Assembly (NCBI GenBank): GCA_963768715.1
Contig: CAVYJC010000010.1
Coordinates: forward strand, 434,001 to 498,000
Reading direction: 5' to 3'
Source: DATKEJ01 sp963768715
GTDB taxonomy: Bacteria > Bacteroidota > Rhodothermia > Rhodothermales > DATKEJ01
DNA: 64,000 bases
Each line of letters begins with the position of its first letter. Positions within the stretch are counted from its first letter, which is position 1. Below, one piece after another: positions 1 through 9,254 of the stretch. The position numbers and the translations under genes were made by a program. The notes under the pieces are model-generated. The model was not told where the DNA came from. It was given only the letters and a program-made list of their open reading frames with translations, and made no database searches.

Positions 1-348
1 GTCGAACCAGGTGACCGCCCCGATCCAGACCGCACTGATACCGATGCCTCGCTCTTCGAAATCCCTGAACCACCGAGGAAACCCACCTCCAGGGGGGACG
101 CGCTCGGACTCTCCCAGGCCGACGTAGACGCGGGTGATCGGGACAGGAAATTCGACGGCCGTCTTCCCGGAAACGAGGATATCCATATCGCCGTCATCGT
201 CGAAATCTCCGAACGCACCTGATGGTCCACTGAGTAGTGCAAGGCCCTGGTCAATCCTGGTGAGCTGAACTCCTTGCGCATAGCTCGACAGCGTCGCTCC
301 AAACAATAGCGTCGCCCAAACGATGGAGGTTGCCAGAGGGTTGGTCAT
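1..348 (-). CDS. Secreted FG-GAP/VCBS-repeat protein, N-terminal part (runs off left edge)
   Basis: Reading the minus strand from the ATG at 346-348 gives 116 codons that stay open to the window edge. The first ~25 residues form a signal peptide (hydrophobic stretch, then SSYAQ). A calcium-loop FG-GAP/VCBS motif follows near residues 44-55 (GDFDDDGDMDILVSG). Such repeats form exported beta-propellers that bind ligand or surface partners. Only the beginning is present, so total length and any C-terminal sorting domain cannot be seen. A small exported peptide ORF lies 26 nt upstream on the same strand. Confidence 0.72.
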   Translation of the reverse strand, partial: MTNPLATSIVWATLLFGATLSSYAQGVQLTRIDQGLALLSGPSGAFGDFDDDGDMDILVSGKTAVEFPVPITRVYVGLGESERVPPGGGFPRWFRDFEERGIGISAVWIGAVTWFD

Positions 349-374
349 TTGGTGGAGTCGGGATTCAGGAAATG

Positions 375-566
375 TCATTGCGTTCGCGCTTTCTCACCGG
401 TCTGGTCGACGAAGATAGGAACCCGCGTCAGGAAATCTCGGGACATTTCCCGTACCCGAAAGACTTGACGAGGGTGAGCGACGGCTGCGGCCGAAAGAAG
501 AAGCGTTATCGTTGCGATGAGCAGAAGACGCACAGTGGTTATCAGGCTAGCGATCGAGAACTCCAA
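375..566 (-). CDS. Possible short exported peptide
   Basis: This 63-codon ORF starts with a convincing signal-like stretch (LLLIATITLLLSAAAVAHP), then about 35 polar residues with no family I recognise. It lies 26 nt upstream of the FG-GAP gene on the same strand, so the two could be co-transcribed. The plus-strand ORF over the same DNA is longer (95 codons) but looks random. No homology-type motif is visible; this could be a leader or a chance ORF. Confidence 0.3.
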   Translation of the reverse strand: MEFSIASLITTVRLLLIATITLLLSAAAVAHPRQVFRVREMSRDFLTRVPIFVDQTGEKARTQ

Positions 567-675
567 AAACTGGAGGAAGAGGTAAAGGCCGAAGTAGCGG
601 ATCTGTCACCTTGGTGAACTTCGGGGCAGATAGATAGTTACCCCACCCGTGGACGAATGTCACGATAAAACAACT

Positions 676-1440
676 GTGAGAAAACAATTCTTTCCCTTGG
701 CAAGCCGACCGGTACCACTCATCGTGGTGCTGTTGATGCTCACATCTTGCGACTCATCGAACCAGGCAGCCGGTCCTTACGATTGTGTCGACGGCAGCAT
801 TCCGGCCGACGCTCAGTGCTTCGACTTCCAGGATGCCCAGCAGGCATTCCGGTTTAAAGACATTAACGTTGTCGGGTCATGGAGCAGCGCCGACTTCGAG
901 ACCTGCATCACGTACTCCGCGGACGGAACCGGCACCTTCCGTTACTGGGGCATCGTCGGCAGCGTGCCGCGTGACGACAGCTCCGTGCGCTGGGGTGAGT
1001 GGGTAGACGTCAATGGAGATCCCGTCCTCACCACGAAAAGCCAGCCCGTCATCGTTCATCATCTCGAAGACGGGACCGTCCTCGACCGCCGCCTCACCGG
1101 TTTGGGCTACACGGATTCGGACGGACTCGGAGGAGACTTCGAGCGCGTCGATGCCTGCCCGGATTACAAAGAAAGCTCCCAGGGCGTAATAACTTTCTTC
1201 ACTACGAACTCGAAGACGGATGCGATCTCCGTTGGTCTGGACAGCTTCGTTATAGGCGAACTTTCTCAATACATCCCGGGCGATGATCCCCCATGCGGTT
1301 CAGCAACCACCAAGAGCATTCTCACCGTATATCGGCAACCGGGCTCCTATCATTTCCAGGCTCTCAGCTCGGCGTCCACTTGGGGCCCGATCGACATCGA
1401 GGTCAAGACCGGTGAGTGCGCAAACCATGCGTTGCGCTGA
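676..1440 (+). CDS. Lipoprotein of unknown function
   Basis: About 254 residues from a GTG at 676, chosen over the GTG at 649 because it places a basic residue just before the hydrophobic stretch. A lipobox (MLTSC, Cys25) predicts a lipid-anchored envelope protein. The mature part contains several Cys residues and a repeated layout in which a Y-or-F-rich strand follows a short description-like segment (SWSSADFETCITYSADG), suggesting a small beta-sandwich such as a lipocalin-like or META-like domain. I do not recognise the family. It converges with the aldo/keto reductase gene, whose stop is 16 nt beyond this stop. Confidence 0.68.
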   Translation: MRKQFFPLASRPVPLIVVLLMLTSCDSSNQAAGPYDCVDGSIPADAQCFDFQDAQQAFRFKDINVVGSWSSADFETCITYSADGTGTFRYWGIVGSVPRDDSSVRWGEWVDVNGDPVLTTKSQPVIVHHLEDGTVLDRRLTGLGYTDSDGLGGDFERVDACPDYKESSQGVITFFTTNSKTDAISVGLDSFVIGELSQYIPGDDPPCGSATTKSILTVYRQPGSYHFQALSSASTWGPIDIEVKTGECANHALR

Positions 1441-1456
1441 CGTCCGGGTCGGCGAT

Positions 1457-2437
1457 CTACTTGTGCCCCGAAATTCGATGCGGCACATACGGTTCGTCGA
1501 TGGACGCGATTTCGTCATCCGAAAGCTCAATCGTGAGGGCTTCGACGGCCTGATCCACCTGAAATAGTTTGCTGGCCCCGACGATGGGCGCCGTGACACC
1601 CTTTTTGCTCAGGAGCCATGCGAGGGCCACCTGTGCGGGTGATCGATCCCGATCTCCAGCTATGTCGGTGAGGCAATCGAGAACTGCATCATCGCTGTCT
1701 TGATAGTAGTTATCCAGGAATGGATCGTTTTGCGCCCGGACGGTCTCGCCCTCGCCTTTCGTTCGTCGATTACCTGCAAGGAAGCCTCGTGCCAGCGGGC
1801 TCCAGGGGATTAACCCGACGCCCATATCCAGACACTGTGGGACCATTTCACGCTCTTCCTCCCGATAAACCGCGTTCCAGTGGTTCTGCATCGAGACAAA
1901 CCGCGTCCAGCCATGCGTGTCCGCCGTGTGCTGCGCTTTGGCAAATTGCCAGGCGAACATGCTGGAAGCGCCGATGTAGCGCGCCTTCCCGGACTTGACC
2001 ACGTCGTGAAGCGCCTCCATAGTCTCTTCAATAGGCGTTTCGTAATCCCAACGATGGATTTGATATAGATCGACGTAATCCATTCCCAGTCGCTGCAGCG
2101 ACTGATCGATACCGTCCATTATGTGCTTCCGCGACAGACCCTGTGCATTCGGGTCGGTCGGATGCATGCGCGAGAAGATCTTTGTTGCGACGACGAGTTC
2201 GTCTCTATTTGCCAGGTCTCGGAGGAGGTGACCCGTGATCTTTTCGCTCGCGCCCTTCGAATAAATGTCGGCTGTATCGAAGAAGTTGATCCCTTGTTCG
2301 ATCGCACGCTTGACGATCGGGCGGGCGGCCGTTTCGTCGAGGATCCAGTCGTACCAGTCCGGCGAGCCGAACGTCATCATGCCGAGGCAGAGGCGTGAGA
2401 CTTTCAGTCCGGATGTACCGAGATTGACGTATTCCAT
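1457..2437 (-). CDS. Aldo/keto reductase
   Basis: A full-length 326-residue NADPH-dependent aldo/keto reductase (TIM barrel, cytosolic). The N-terminus carries the family start NLGTSGLKVSRLCLGMMTFG. The catalytic tetrad is complete: Asp54 and Tyr59 (FFDTADIYS), Lys86 (VATK) and His128 (YQIHRW). The C-terminal cofactor segment GVTAPIVGASK is also present. The sequence resembles the bacterial AKR branch that acts on small carbonyls or sugar-derived aldehydes; the physiological substrate cannot be read from the sequence. It is a single gene facing away from the palindromic repeat array at 2567-2674. Confidence 0.95.
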   Translation of the reverse strand: MEYVNLGTSGLKVSRLCLGMMTFGSPDWYDWILDETAARPIVKRAIEQGINFFDTADIYSKGASEKITGHLLRDLANRDELVVATKIFSRMHPTDPNAQGLSRKHIMDGIDQSLQRLGMDYVDLYQIHRWDYETPIEETMEALHDVVKSGKARYIGASSMFAWQFAKAQHTADTHGWTRFVSMQNHWNAVYREEEREMVPQCLDMGVGLIPWSPLARGFLAGNRRTKGEGETVRAQNDPFLDNYYQDSDDAVLDCLTDIAGDRDRSPAQVALAWLLSKKGVTAPIVGASKLFQVDQAVEALTIELSDDEIASIDEPYVPHRISGHK

Positions 2438-2566
2438 AGCATCGTTTCGTAGTTGACCTCTTGAAATGTCACCCTTAGCGGGCTGCCGTGTATCGAATGC
2501 GGATGAATACTCGCTGAAGTCCGCCGAATGACCCCGGAGTTTGAAAGGACGAAGCGCGAATCGGGC

Positions 2567-2674
2567 CCCTGTCAGGGAATTGTGAAGACCAGAGGTAAAG
2601 GTCTTAAGACCGGTCTGGTTTTAAAACCTGTCAGGTCTTAAGACGTGTCGGGTTTAAAAACCTGACCGGTCTCT
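2567..2674. repeat. Palindromic repeat array, locus 1
   Basis: Intergenic array of alternating palindromes with a 17-18-bp step: AT-rich cores CTTAAG and TTTTAAAA separated by CCTGTCAGG-type arms. It is preceded by a left module (CTGTCAGGGAATTGTGAAG, about 2567-2587) that recurs at 5459-5476. It ends about 14 nt before the DUF1961 start, so it occupies the likely promoter or 5' untranslated region of that gene. Confidence 0.85.
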
Positions 2675-2687
2675 ATATCTTCATCAC

Positions 2688-3398
2688 ATGAGACATCGAA
2701 CCCACTTTAACATCCTTCTGATCGCGGCATTCGCATTTTCGTGGACCGGCTGCCGATCCACCGAAACGATGAATCAAGCAGGGTTTGAGCAAGAGTTTGA
2801 CGAGGGCATCCTGAACATGAATGACATCTGGAAACTGGAAGGCACCGGAAACGCCACGATCAAAGACGGGCGGCTGGTTCTCCAGGAGGACCCGGACGGT
2901 GTCGGTATGGTCCTTTGGACGCGCGAGGATTGGCCGGCCGACATGGAGTTGTCCTTCGACGTCTCGTTCAGCAACAACCGCGGAATCGGCGTCTTCTTCT
3001 TCGCCGCGCGGGGATCGAAGGGTGAGGACCTATTCGATACGCCTACGAAGCGCACGGGGGATTACGAGGAATACATTCACGGGGACATCAATGCGTACAG
3101 CGCCTCGTTTCATCGATACTGGCCGACCGGCGAGAACAATCCTGGCGCCAATCTGAGACGCAACGCAGGATTCAACCTCCTGCATGCCGCCGAGCCCGAT
3201 CCCATGCTGGAGGCCGGGCGCACGTACCGTGTCCTCATCCGGAAAGAAGGTGCTGCGATACGCATCGCGGTCGACGGCCAAGTCGTGCACGACTACGTCG
3301 ATGAGGATCCGCTCGAGTCGGGGAAGATTGGATTCAGGCTCCGCGGCGATTCGAGCTGCCGTATGGCGTTGGACAACGTCCGAATCCGAGGGATTTAG
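2688..3398 (+). CDS. DUF1961 family lipoprotein (concanavalin-like fold)
   Basis: 236 residues with a lipobox (FSWTGC, Cys22), so probably lipid-anchored and facing the periplasm or outside. The body follows the DUF1961 pattern: LWTREDWPADMELSFD, then GVFFFAARG, then YIHGDINAYSASFHRYW, then NLRRNAGFNLL, ending in a strand ALDNVRIRGI. The fold expected for this family is a concanavalin-like jelly roll seen in carbohydrate-active proteins. No catalytic residues can be assigned from sequence. Its 5' region is formed by palindromic repeat locus 1. Confidence 0.85.
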   Translation: MRHRTHFNILLIAAFAFSWTGCRSTETMNQAGFEQEFDEGILNMNDIWKLEGTGNATIKDGRLVLQEDPDGVGMVLWTREDWPADMELSFDVSFSNNRGIGVFFFAARGSKGEDLFDTPTKRTGDYEEYIHGDINAYSASFHRYWPTGENNPGANLRRNAGFNLLHAAEPDPMLEAGRTYRVLIRKEGAAIRIAVDGQVVHDYVDEDPLESGKIGFRLRGDSSCRMALDNVRIRGI

Positions 3399-3495
3399 GA
3401 CCTGCGCAAATTTCGGCGGATCTGGCGCGGTGCAAGCACTGACTCCGCGTATATTCGAGACCCCTGTCTGCAATCACCGGCAATCGAGCGCCACC

Positions 3496-4824
3496 TTGCT
3501 ATCGTCTGATATCGTCATCCGCGCACGCGAAAAGTATCCAAACATCGAGATCACAGACGACTTCGCTCGTGCTCTTGCTGAGATGGACGGGAGTGCCGGC
3601 GTCCTGTACATCACGGGAGAGGCTGGTACCGGGAAATCGACGCTCCTGAACATCTTCAAAACGGTCACGGACAAGAAAGTCGCCGTCGTAGCCCCGACCG
3701 GCGTCGCCGCAATCAACGTCGGCGGCCAGACCATCCACTCGTTCTTCAAGTTTCCGCCGGCCCCTATCTCGACCATCGAGATCGAACGCTCGAAGAACGC
3801 GAAGATGTACCGCGCACTCGACGCCCTCATCATCGACGAGGTGTCCATGGTGCGGGCCGACATGATGGACGGCATCGACCGCTTCCTCCGCATCAACGGA
3901 CGCGACAAGCATGCGCCGTTCGGAGGCATCCCGATGATTCTGATCGGCGACCTGTTCCAACTCCCGCCGGTCGTCCAGCGAGGACCCGAGATGGAATACC
4001 TCCGGCGCGAGTACGCCTCACCCTATTTCTTCTCGGCCCGAGCGTTCCGATCGACAGGAATCAAGGTGCTTCAGCTCGACAATGTCTTCCGCCAGAAGGA
4101 TGCGGAGTTCGTCCGCCTCCTGAACGCAATCCGAACAAGGACCGTGAACCGGAACGTCCTCGATCGGCTTAACAGCCGTTTCGATCCACGCTTCCAGCCT
4201 CCGGAAGACGAGGCATGGATCACCCTGACCGCCACCAATCGCGTCGCGGACGCGATCAACAAACGCCAGATCGATCGCCTGAAGTCGAAAGAGTACGTGT
4301 TCGAGGGCGAGACGACCGGGCGATTCTCGAGACTGAGCGAACAGAACCTCCCCGCTCCACCGGGCCTGGCCCTTCGGGAAGGGGCGCAGGTCATGTTTCT
4401 CCGAAACGACCAGTACGGCCGCTGGGTCAACGGCACGATGGGGCGCGTCAAGAGCCTGGATTACGACGAAATCGACGTCGAGGTGGGCGGCCCGGGCGGT
4501 CCCGTCGAAACCGTGGAGCGCGGAAGCTGGGAGATGTACGAATACGTCTTCGACAGTCGAAATAACCGGCTGGAAGCGGAGATCGCCGGAACGTACGAAC
4601 AGTACCCGCTTCGTCCAGCTTACGCGATCACCATCCACAAGAGTCAGGGAAAGACCTTCGAGCGGGTCATCGTGGATCTGGGTGGCGGCGCGTTTGCCCA
4701 CGGTCAGACGTATGTCGCGTTGAGCCGGCTCGTCAGCCTGGACGGCCTGGTGTTGCGGCGGCGGCTAAATCCCCGTGACCTGATCCTTGATGAGGAAGTG
4801 GTTGCATTCTCAAGTGATTCATAG
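3496..4824 (+). CDS. PIF1/RecD-like ATP-dependent DNA helicase
   Basis: About 442 residues of a superfamily-1 helicase. Walker A lies at residues 41-49 (GEAGTGKST), Walker B near 110 (LIIDEVSM). A Q-containing motif (IGDLFQLPPV) follows, and the C-terminal UvrD-C2 motif reads AITIHKSQGKTFERV with TYVALSRL. This is the PIF1-type layout, typically acting in replication or recombination intermediates. There is no in-frame ATG before the domain. The TTG at 3496 puts the start just before the first helix; the GTG at 3430 is the alternative, and the frame stays open back into the DUF1961 gene. The stop is 7 nt before the end of the convergent broken gene. Confidence 0.9.
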   Translation: MLSSDIVIRAREKYPNIEITDDFARALAEMDGSAGVLYITGEAGTGKSTLLNIFKTVTDKKVAVVAPTGVAAINVGGQTIHSFFKFPPAPISTIEIERSKNAKMYRALDALIIDEVSMVRADMMDGIDRFLRINGRDKHAPFGGIPMILIGDLFQLPPVVQRGPEMEYLRREYASPYFFSARAFRSTGIKVLQLDNVFRQKDAEFVRLLNAIRTRTVNRNVLDRLNSRFDPRFQPPEDEAWITLTATNRVADAINKRQIDRLKSKEYVFEGETTGRFSRLSEQNLPAPPGLALREGAQVMFLRNDQYGRWVNGTMGRVKSLDYDEIDVEVGGPGGPVETVERGSWEMYEYVFDSRNNRLEAEIAGTYEQYPLRPAYAITIHKSQGKTFERVIVDLGGGAFAHGQTYVALSRLVSLDGLVLRRRLNPRDLILDEEVVAFSSDS

Positions 4825-4831
4825 TTCAGAT

Positions 4832-5378
4832 TCAGAACTGAGAATGACAGATCGCGACGTGGCCAACGACGTCGTTCACCGTTATTTGCCCGTTCACGTG
4901 GTTGATCTCCACGTCAATGCCTTCCGGGACGCGAACATGATAGCGGACCTCCAGTCGTCTCCCCTTTGCGTCATTCGGGAAGTCTGTCTCGACGGAAACG
5001 ACGGGTTCGCTTTTCGATGCGGACACGGAGCTTCTCCAACCATCTTTCAGTGTCGCTCCGTGAATCCGAACCTGCGATCAATTCGGCCTCAATGTGGATC
5101 GTGGATCCTTGTCCTGAAGCTTCGATCACGATGTCGCCATTGACGTTCTTCAGCGAGAGGGCATCCTGACCAGAGAGGTGTACGGTCTCATCGACTGTCG
5201 TCGTTGCCAGTACGTCCTGATGATTGACGGTATCGTCCTTCTCAGATTCCAGGACGTCGCAGCCGGTGACCGTCAATCCAAGCACGACGAAAGGCAGGCT
5301 CAGCGCTTGGGCGAGCCTTCGGGCGTAAATAGTTCGCATGCCCCTATCCGTTTCGTACGTGACCCCGTTCTGTCGCAA
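4832..5378 (-). pseudogene. DUF4097-like lipoprotein gene, frameshifted
   Basis: Two minus-strand frames join into one protein. The first (from 5378) has a lipobox (LTVTGC) and then LSLKNVNGDIVIEASGQG, the strand pattern of DUF4097-type beta-solenoid adhesin-like proteins. It loses coherence near 5020. The second frame continues SASKSEPVVSVETDFPND and then VEINHVNGQITVNDVVGHVA before a stop. Total length is 547 nt (3n+1), consistent with one extra base near 5020. The joined product, about 180 residues, is also shorter than usual for the family, so it may be truncated as well as frameshifted. Confidence 0.6.
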
Positions 5379-5458
5379 TACGTGTCAGACCCAGACACTG
5401 TTGGTGAAAGAAACGTGTAGATTGCGTGAAGAGGTCTTCGCGCCGCGCCAAACGCGCC

Positions 5459-5543
5459 CTGTCAGGGAATTGTGAAGCCCAGTGTACAGGTTTATAAACC
5501 TGACAGGTTTTAAAACCTGTCAGGTCTTAAGACCCGACAGGTT
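5459..5543. repeat. Palindromic repeat array, locus 2
   Basis: Second copy of the array. The left module CTGTCAGGGAATTGTGAAG (from 5459) is followed by TTTATAAA, TTTTAAAA and CTTAAG cores separated by CCTGACAGG or CCTGTCAGG arms. It lies between two minus-strand genes. Its right end supplies the last seven sense codons and the TGA stop of the OPT transporter (5520-5543). Confidence 0.85.
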
Positions 5544-7511
5544 TCCCCGCCGCTTCGTAAGCCGATAGAAGTACCACATCAGACCCCCGAACGCAATTGC
5601 GGCGAACAATTGACCATAGTCTCCCGCCCAGGCAAAACCGATGCCCTCCGGCGACTGGGAAGTTATCGCCGCGTAGGCCGCTATCAGCACTCCAAAGAGG
5701 CCCTCACCCCCGACGAGACCCGAACCGAACAGCACGCCCTGTTCTCGCCGGCTTTCGGCATCCTCCTTGGATGTTGCCCGCTTCTCGGACAGCTGCCTGA
5801 GAAAGCCCCCGAGATAGATCGGCACCATGGTCGACACAGGTAGATAGACACCCACCGCAAACGCCAGGCTGGGGATCCCGAGAATCTCGACGATGATTGC
5901 GATGCCAACTCCGATCGCGACAAGTCCCCATGGCAGCGATCCGCCAAGAACCCCCTCCACGACGACTTTCATGAGCGTCGCCTGAGGCGCTGGAATCTCC
6001 TCATTGCCGAATCCCCACGCGTTTCCGATGACCAGGAGCGTGCCCGCCACGAAGACGGCACACGTCAGGACGCCGATCATCTCACCTCGTTGCTGTCGGA
6101 ACGGCGTCGCCCCGAGAAGGAATCCCGTCTTCAGGTCCTGTGACGTGTCACCCGCAATCGACGCAGCGATCGTCACGACGCAACCGACTGTGACGGCGGC
6201 AGCCATCCCGAGCTTGTCGGTCCAACCGAAAGCGAGGAATAGTGCCGACGTTCCAAGAAGCGTCGCGATGGCCATGCCGCTCGTCGGATTGGACGTCACC
6301 CCCACCAGCCCGACGATGCGAGAAGAAACCGTAACGAAGAAGAAGGCAAAGATTACGACCAGGACCGCCGCCAGCACCCGAAAGCCCGTTACCTCGATCC
6401 CGAAGATCTGTGGGACCACAGCCAGGAGGATGCCGATCACGAGTGCTCCGATTCCAACAACGCGGAGCGACAGGTCAAAATCCGTTCGCTTGAAGGTGGT
6501 TGTTCCTGCGTCGCCCAGCCTCTCGCGGAGTTGGCGAGCGCCGACACGGAAGCTCTCTACGATCGTCGGGATGCTCTTGGCGAGCGTGATGAGTCCCGCC
6601 ATCGCCACGGCGCCGGCGCCTATGTATCGAACGTATCGGGTCCAGATCTGGCTCGACGACATCTCGCTGATGAGGCGCACTGTTTCCGGATAGAGCGGTT
6701 CGAGTCGCCCGTCGCCAAAGACGGCAATGGTTGGGATCAGCACGACCCACGACAAAAGAGCTCCGCCGACCATGATGCCGGCCGTTCGCGGCCCGAGGAT
6801 ATAGCCGACGCCGAGCAGGGCAGCCGACATTTCCGTCGAGACTTCGCCTTTCTTCAGCAGCGGTATCTCGATCCTCACTTTGTCTGGCAGCGCGTGCAGG
6901 AAACCAAAGACGAGCTTGACCAACGCCCCGACGCCCAAACCGAGAAACACATTCTTGGCTTTCGAGCCCCCGGCTTCACTGGCAACGAGAACCTCCGCAC
7001 AGGCTGTTCCTTCGGGATATGGAAGACGGCCATGCTCCCCCGCTATCAAGAATCGGCGAAGCGGAACCATGAATAGAACGCCGAGCAAGCCGCCGCACCC
7101 TGCGAGCAAGGTCAGCTGCAGAAGTCCGGGATTGAATCCCCACAGAAAGAGTGCCGGAATCGTGAACAGCATGCCGCTGGCGAGGGAGCTTGATGCGGAG
7201 CCCACCGTCTGAGACATGTTCGCTTCGAGAATCGTCGATCCGACACCGACAGAGCGAAGCGCCCGGAATAGTGCGACCGTCAAGACTGCCACCGGGATCG
7301 ACGTCGAAATCGTCAGGCCGACACGCAAGCCCAGGTAGGTGTTCGCGGCGCCGAACAGGATGCCGAACGCAATACCCACGACCACCGCCTTGACAGAGAA
7401 TTCGGCCATGCTCTGGTCGTGCGAAACGTAGGGCGGGTATTCTTTCCCGTCCGGAATCTCGTCGTAAGCGAGCGGACTTAGACCCGCCTTCTCCTTTTGA
7501 GAGTTGTCCAT
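5520..7511 (-). CDS. OPT-family oligopeptide transporter
   Basis: About 663 residues from the ATG at 7511 (MDNSQKEK), preferred over the upstream 7577 start because the extra segment looks untranslated. The protein is almost entirely transmembrane helices and carries OPT hallmarks: FGAANTYLGLRVGLTISTSIP near the first helices, GEHGRLPYPEGTACAEVL, and a late ATLLGTSALFLAFGW segment. OPT carriers couple proton flow to uptake of oligopeptides or metal chelates across the inner membrane. It lies 44 nt downstream of the GH18 gene and is probably co-transcribed. The C-terminal NLSGLKT is encoded by palindromic repeat DNA, not by family sequence. Confidence 0.94.
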   Translation of the reverse strand: MDNSQKEKAGLSPLAYDEIPDGKEYPPYVSHDQSMAEFSVKAVVVGIAFGILFGAANTYLGLRVGLTISTSIPVAVLTVALFRALRSVGVGSTILEANMSQTVGSASSSLASGMLFTIPALFLWGFNPGLLQLTLLAGCGGLLGVLFMVPLRRFLIAGEHGRLPYPEGTACAEVLVASEAGGSKAKNVFLGLGVGALVKLVFGFLHALPDKVRIEIPLLKKGEVSTEMSAALLGVGYILGPRTAGIMVGGALLSWVVLIPTIAVFGDGRLEPLYPETVRLISEMSSSQIWTRYVRYIGAGAVAMAGLITLAKSIPTIVESFRVGARQLRERLGDAGTTTFKRTDFDLSLRVVGIGALVIGILLAVVPQIFGIEVTGFRVLAAVLVVIFAFFFVTVSSRIVGLVGVTSNPTSGMAIATLLGTSALFLAFGWTDKLGMAAAVTVGCVVTIAASIAGDTSQDLKTGFLLGATPFRQQRGEMIGVLTCAVFVAGTLLVIGNAWGFGNEEIPAPQATLMKVVVEGVLGGSLPWGLVAIGVGIAIIVEILGIPSLAFAVGVYLPVSTMVPIYLGGFLRQLSEKRATSKEDAESRREQGVLFGSGLVGGEGLFGVLIAAYAAITSQSPEGIGFAWAGDYGQLFAAIAFGGLMWYFYRLTKRRGNLSGLKT

Positions 7512-7555
7512 ACGGATACGAGGTTCATCGTGGAGGTGACTGCGGGAAGGTACAA

Positions 7556-8638
7556 TCAGCGTGCAATCGCACCCCATATTTCGGGGTCTTCATATCCCAT
7601 GACCCATATCGAAAACCCGCGGAGATCATACGACCCGACCAGATCGAGTTTGCGTCGGAAAGAGCGTGCATCCTCGAGGAACATCCACTCGAAAACTCCC
7701 CCATTGTCGAAAAAGGTGTACGCCACACCCTGATCCTCAAGCCAATTCCACTTCGCATCGTACCGCTCGGCGAGACTCACGGCTTCGGAGTAGCTCAACG
7801 ATTCACTCCAAGAGCGCGCGTCGGCGAAATAGCGATCGTCCTGTTGCGTGCTCCAATGTTGAGAGGTCACGGCAATGCCCAGAGATAGCTTCTCCGGGGG
7901 GACGTGTTTCAGGAAGTACTGAATGTTCTTGATCATCCAGGGAATCGACGCGTTCGGTCCCGGGGTCGTCCGGCGCGTGTGTTGCGAATACGTCATCACG
8001 GAAATGAAATCCGCATACTCACCGAGTACGTCGAGATCGTATCCCGCGCGCCAATTCTTGAAGAGCCATTTCAGGTATTTGGTCGATCCGGGCGATTCGT
8101 CGGGCCTGTGGACAACGGCGATGCTGATCTTGCGCCCGTTCGCGTGCAGCGCGTCAGCCGCCTCCTTGAAGAAGCGCGAGAAGGCGTCTTTGTCGTTGAT
8201 GCTCAGGTTTTCGAAATCAAACTGTAGTCCGAGAAGACCAAACTGCTCGCATTTGTCGACCATCGTTTTGATGGCGCGCCGTCTTGCCGTGTCGTTCGAC
8301 AGGAATGTCGACAGCATCTCTTGATCAAAGCCGGGATTGACGATCAGCGGCATAACCGGCACATCGTGCTCGGCAGCGAGGCGTAGTACCCGTTGATCCA
8401 TCTGGCCCCACACGATCCCGTCCGCATCTACGCTGAACGCCCCGGGCGCGAGGACATCGATATCGCCGATATGTGCTTCCAGGATCGTGAAGCTCCGTTG
8501 GTCATCGACGTAGTAGAAGAGCCGTTCGGGTTGCGCCTGGACGGCGATATGGGTCGCAAGCAGGATCGCGAGCGAGGCGAGGCACATTGAAATCTTCGAT
8601 ACGGACATGGCAGTCGTGTTAGTGAGGCGCTTCATCAT
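7556..8638 (-). CDS. Exported glycoside hydrolase family 18-like protein
   Basis: 360 residues with an N-terminal signal peptide (ASLAILLATHIAVQAQ). The TIM-barrel segments follow GH18 proteins of the YaaH type: MPLIVNPGFDQE, then GLQFDFENLS with Asp141 and catalytic-position Glu143, then ISVMTYSQH and a final FSIWVMGYEDPE. GH18 enzymes cleave chitin, peptidoglycan or related N-acetylglucosamine polymers by substrate-assisted catalysis. Retention of the acidic pair suggests an active enzyme. It precedes the OPT transporter, so uptake of cell-wall-derived peptides is an attractive but unproven link. Confidence 0.85.
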   Translation of the reverse strand: MMKRLTNTTAMSVSKISMCLASLAILLATHIAVQAQPERLFYYVDDQRSFTILEAHIGDIDVLAPGAFSVDADGIVWGQMDQRVLRLAAEHDVPVMPLIVNPGFDQEMLSTFLSNDTARRRAIKTMVDKCEQFGLLGLQFDFENLSINDKDAFSRFFKEAADALHANGRKISIAVVHRPDESPGSTKYLKWLFKNWRAGYDLDVLGEYADFISVMTYSQHTRRTTPGPNASIPWMIKNIQYFLKHVPPEKLSLGIAVTSQHWSTQQDDRYFADARSWSESLSYSEAVSLAERYDAKWNWLEDQGVAYTFFDNGGVFEWMFLEDARSFRRKLDLVGSYDLRGFSIWVMGYEDPEIWGAIAR

Positions 8639-8704
8639 CGAGATAATAATCGTAATGATACTGGCTTACATTAAGCTAATACCGAATCGACCTGGAGTGG
8701 TACG

Positions 8705-9103
8705 ATGAAGTCCCCGGAAGCGGCCTGGCTTCTTTTGTGCGGTGCGGTGGCGATGCATGTGTTTGACGAGGCCGTAAACGACTTTCTACGATTTTACAAC
8801 CCGTTCGTCGAGTCGATCTCCTGGCTACCGATGCCTCCGTTTTCGTTCGGAGTATGGATCACAGGACTCATCGTAGCCATCGTCCTCGGCGTTGCCGCTA
8901 CCTCGTCCGTCACGAACCGGATCCCCGCCATGCGCTGGATCGGGATCGCGGTTGCGGCGCTGATGATCCTGAACGGACTGGCACACACAACCCTTTCCAT
9001 CTTCAGCGGCAAGATGCTCCCGGGCGCTTTCTCGTCACCGGTTCTCATTCTCGCGGCCTGCTGGGTGATTAATCGGTTCTGGAAACACTGGGCCCAGGCG
9101 TAG
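8705..9103 (+). CDS. Small membrane protein with HXXEE-like motif
   Basis: 132 residues with about four transmembrane helices. Near the N-terminus the motif HVFDE (His18 to Glu22) resembles the HXXEE signature, with Asp replacing one Glu. A second histidine occurs in NGLAHTT near residue 100, as in that family. Function of HXXEE proteins is not established. It is divergent from the GH18-OPT pair, with 66 nt between the two starts, so both promoters must lie there. Confidence 0.7.
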   Translation: MKSPEAAWLLLCGAVAMHVFDEAVNDFLRFYNPFVESISWLPMPPFSFGVWITGLIVAIVLGVAATSSVTNRIPAMRWIGIAVAALMILNGLAHTTLSIFSGKMLPGAFSSPVLILAACWVINRFWKHWAQA

Positions 9104-9254
9104 TTCTTGGCGCGTAGGTGCCGGTCGGGCGTTATGCTCAGACGCTTAGTTCGTTCAGCGTTTAGCGTTCGAAACGGTTGCCATCGTAGCCGATGATTCG
9201 TAATTATGGGCATCCACCGTTTTCTATTGTATCCCACCATATTCCGCACCACCG

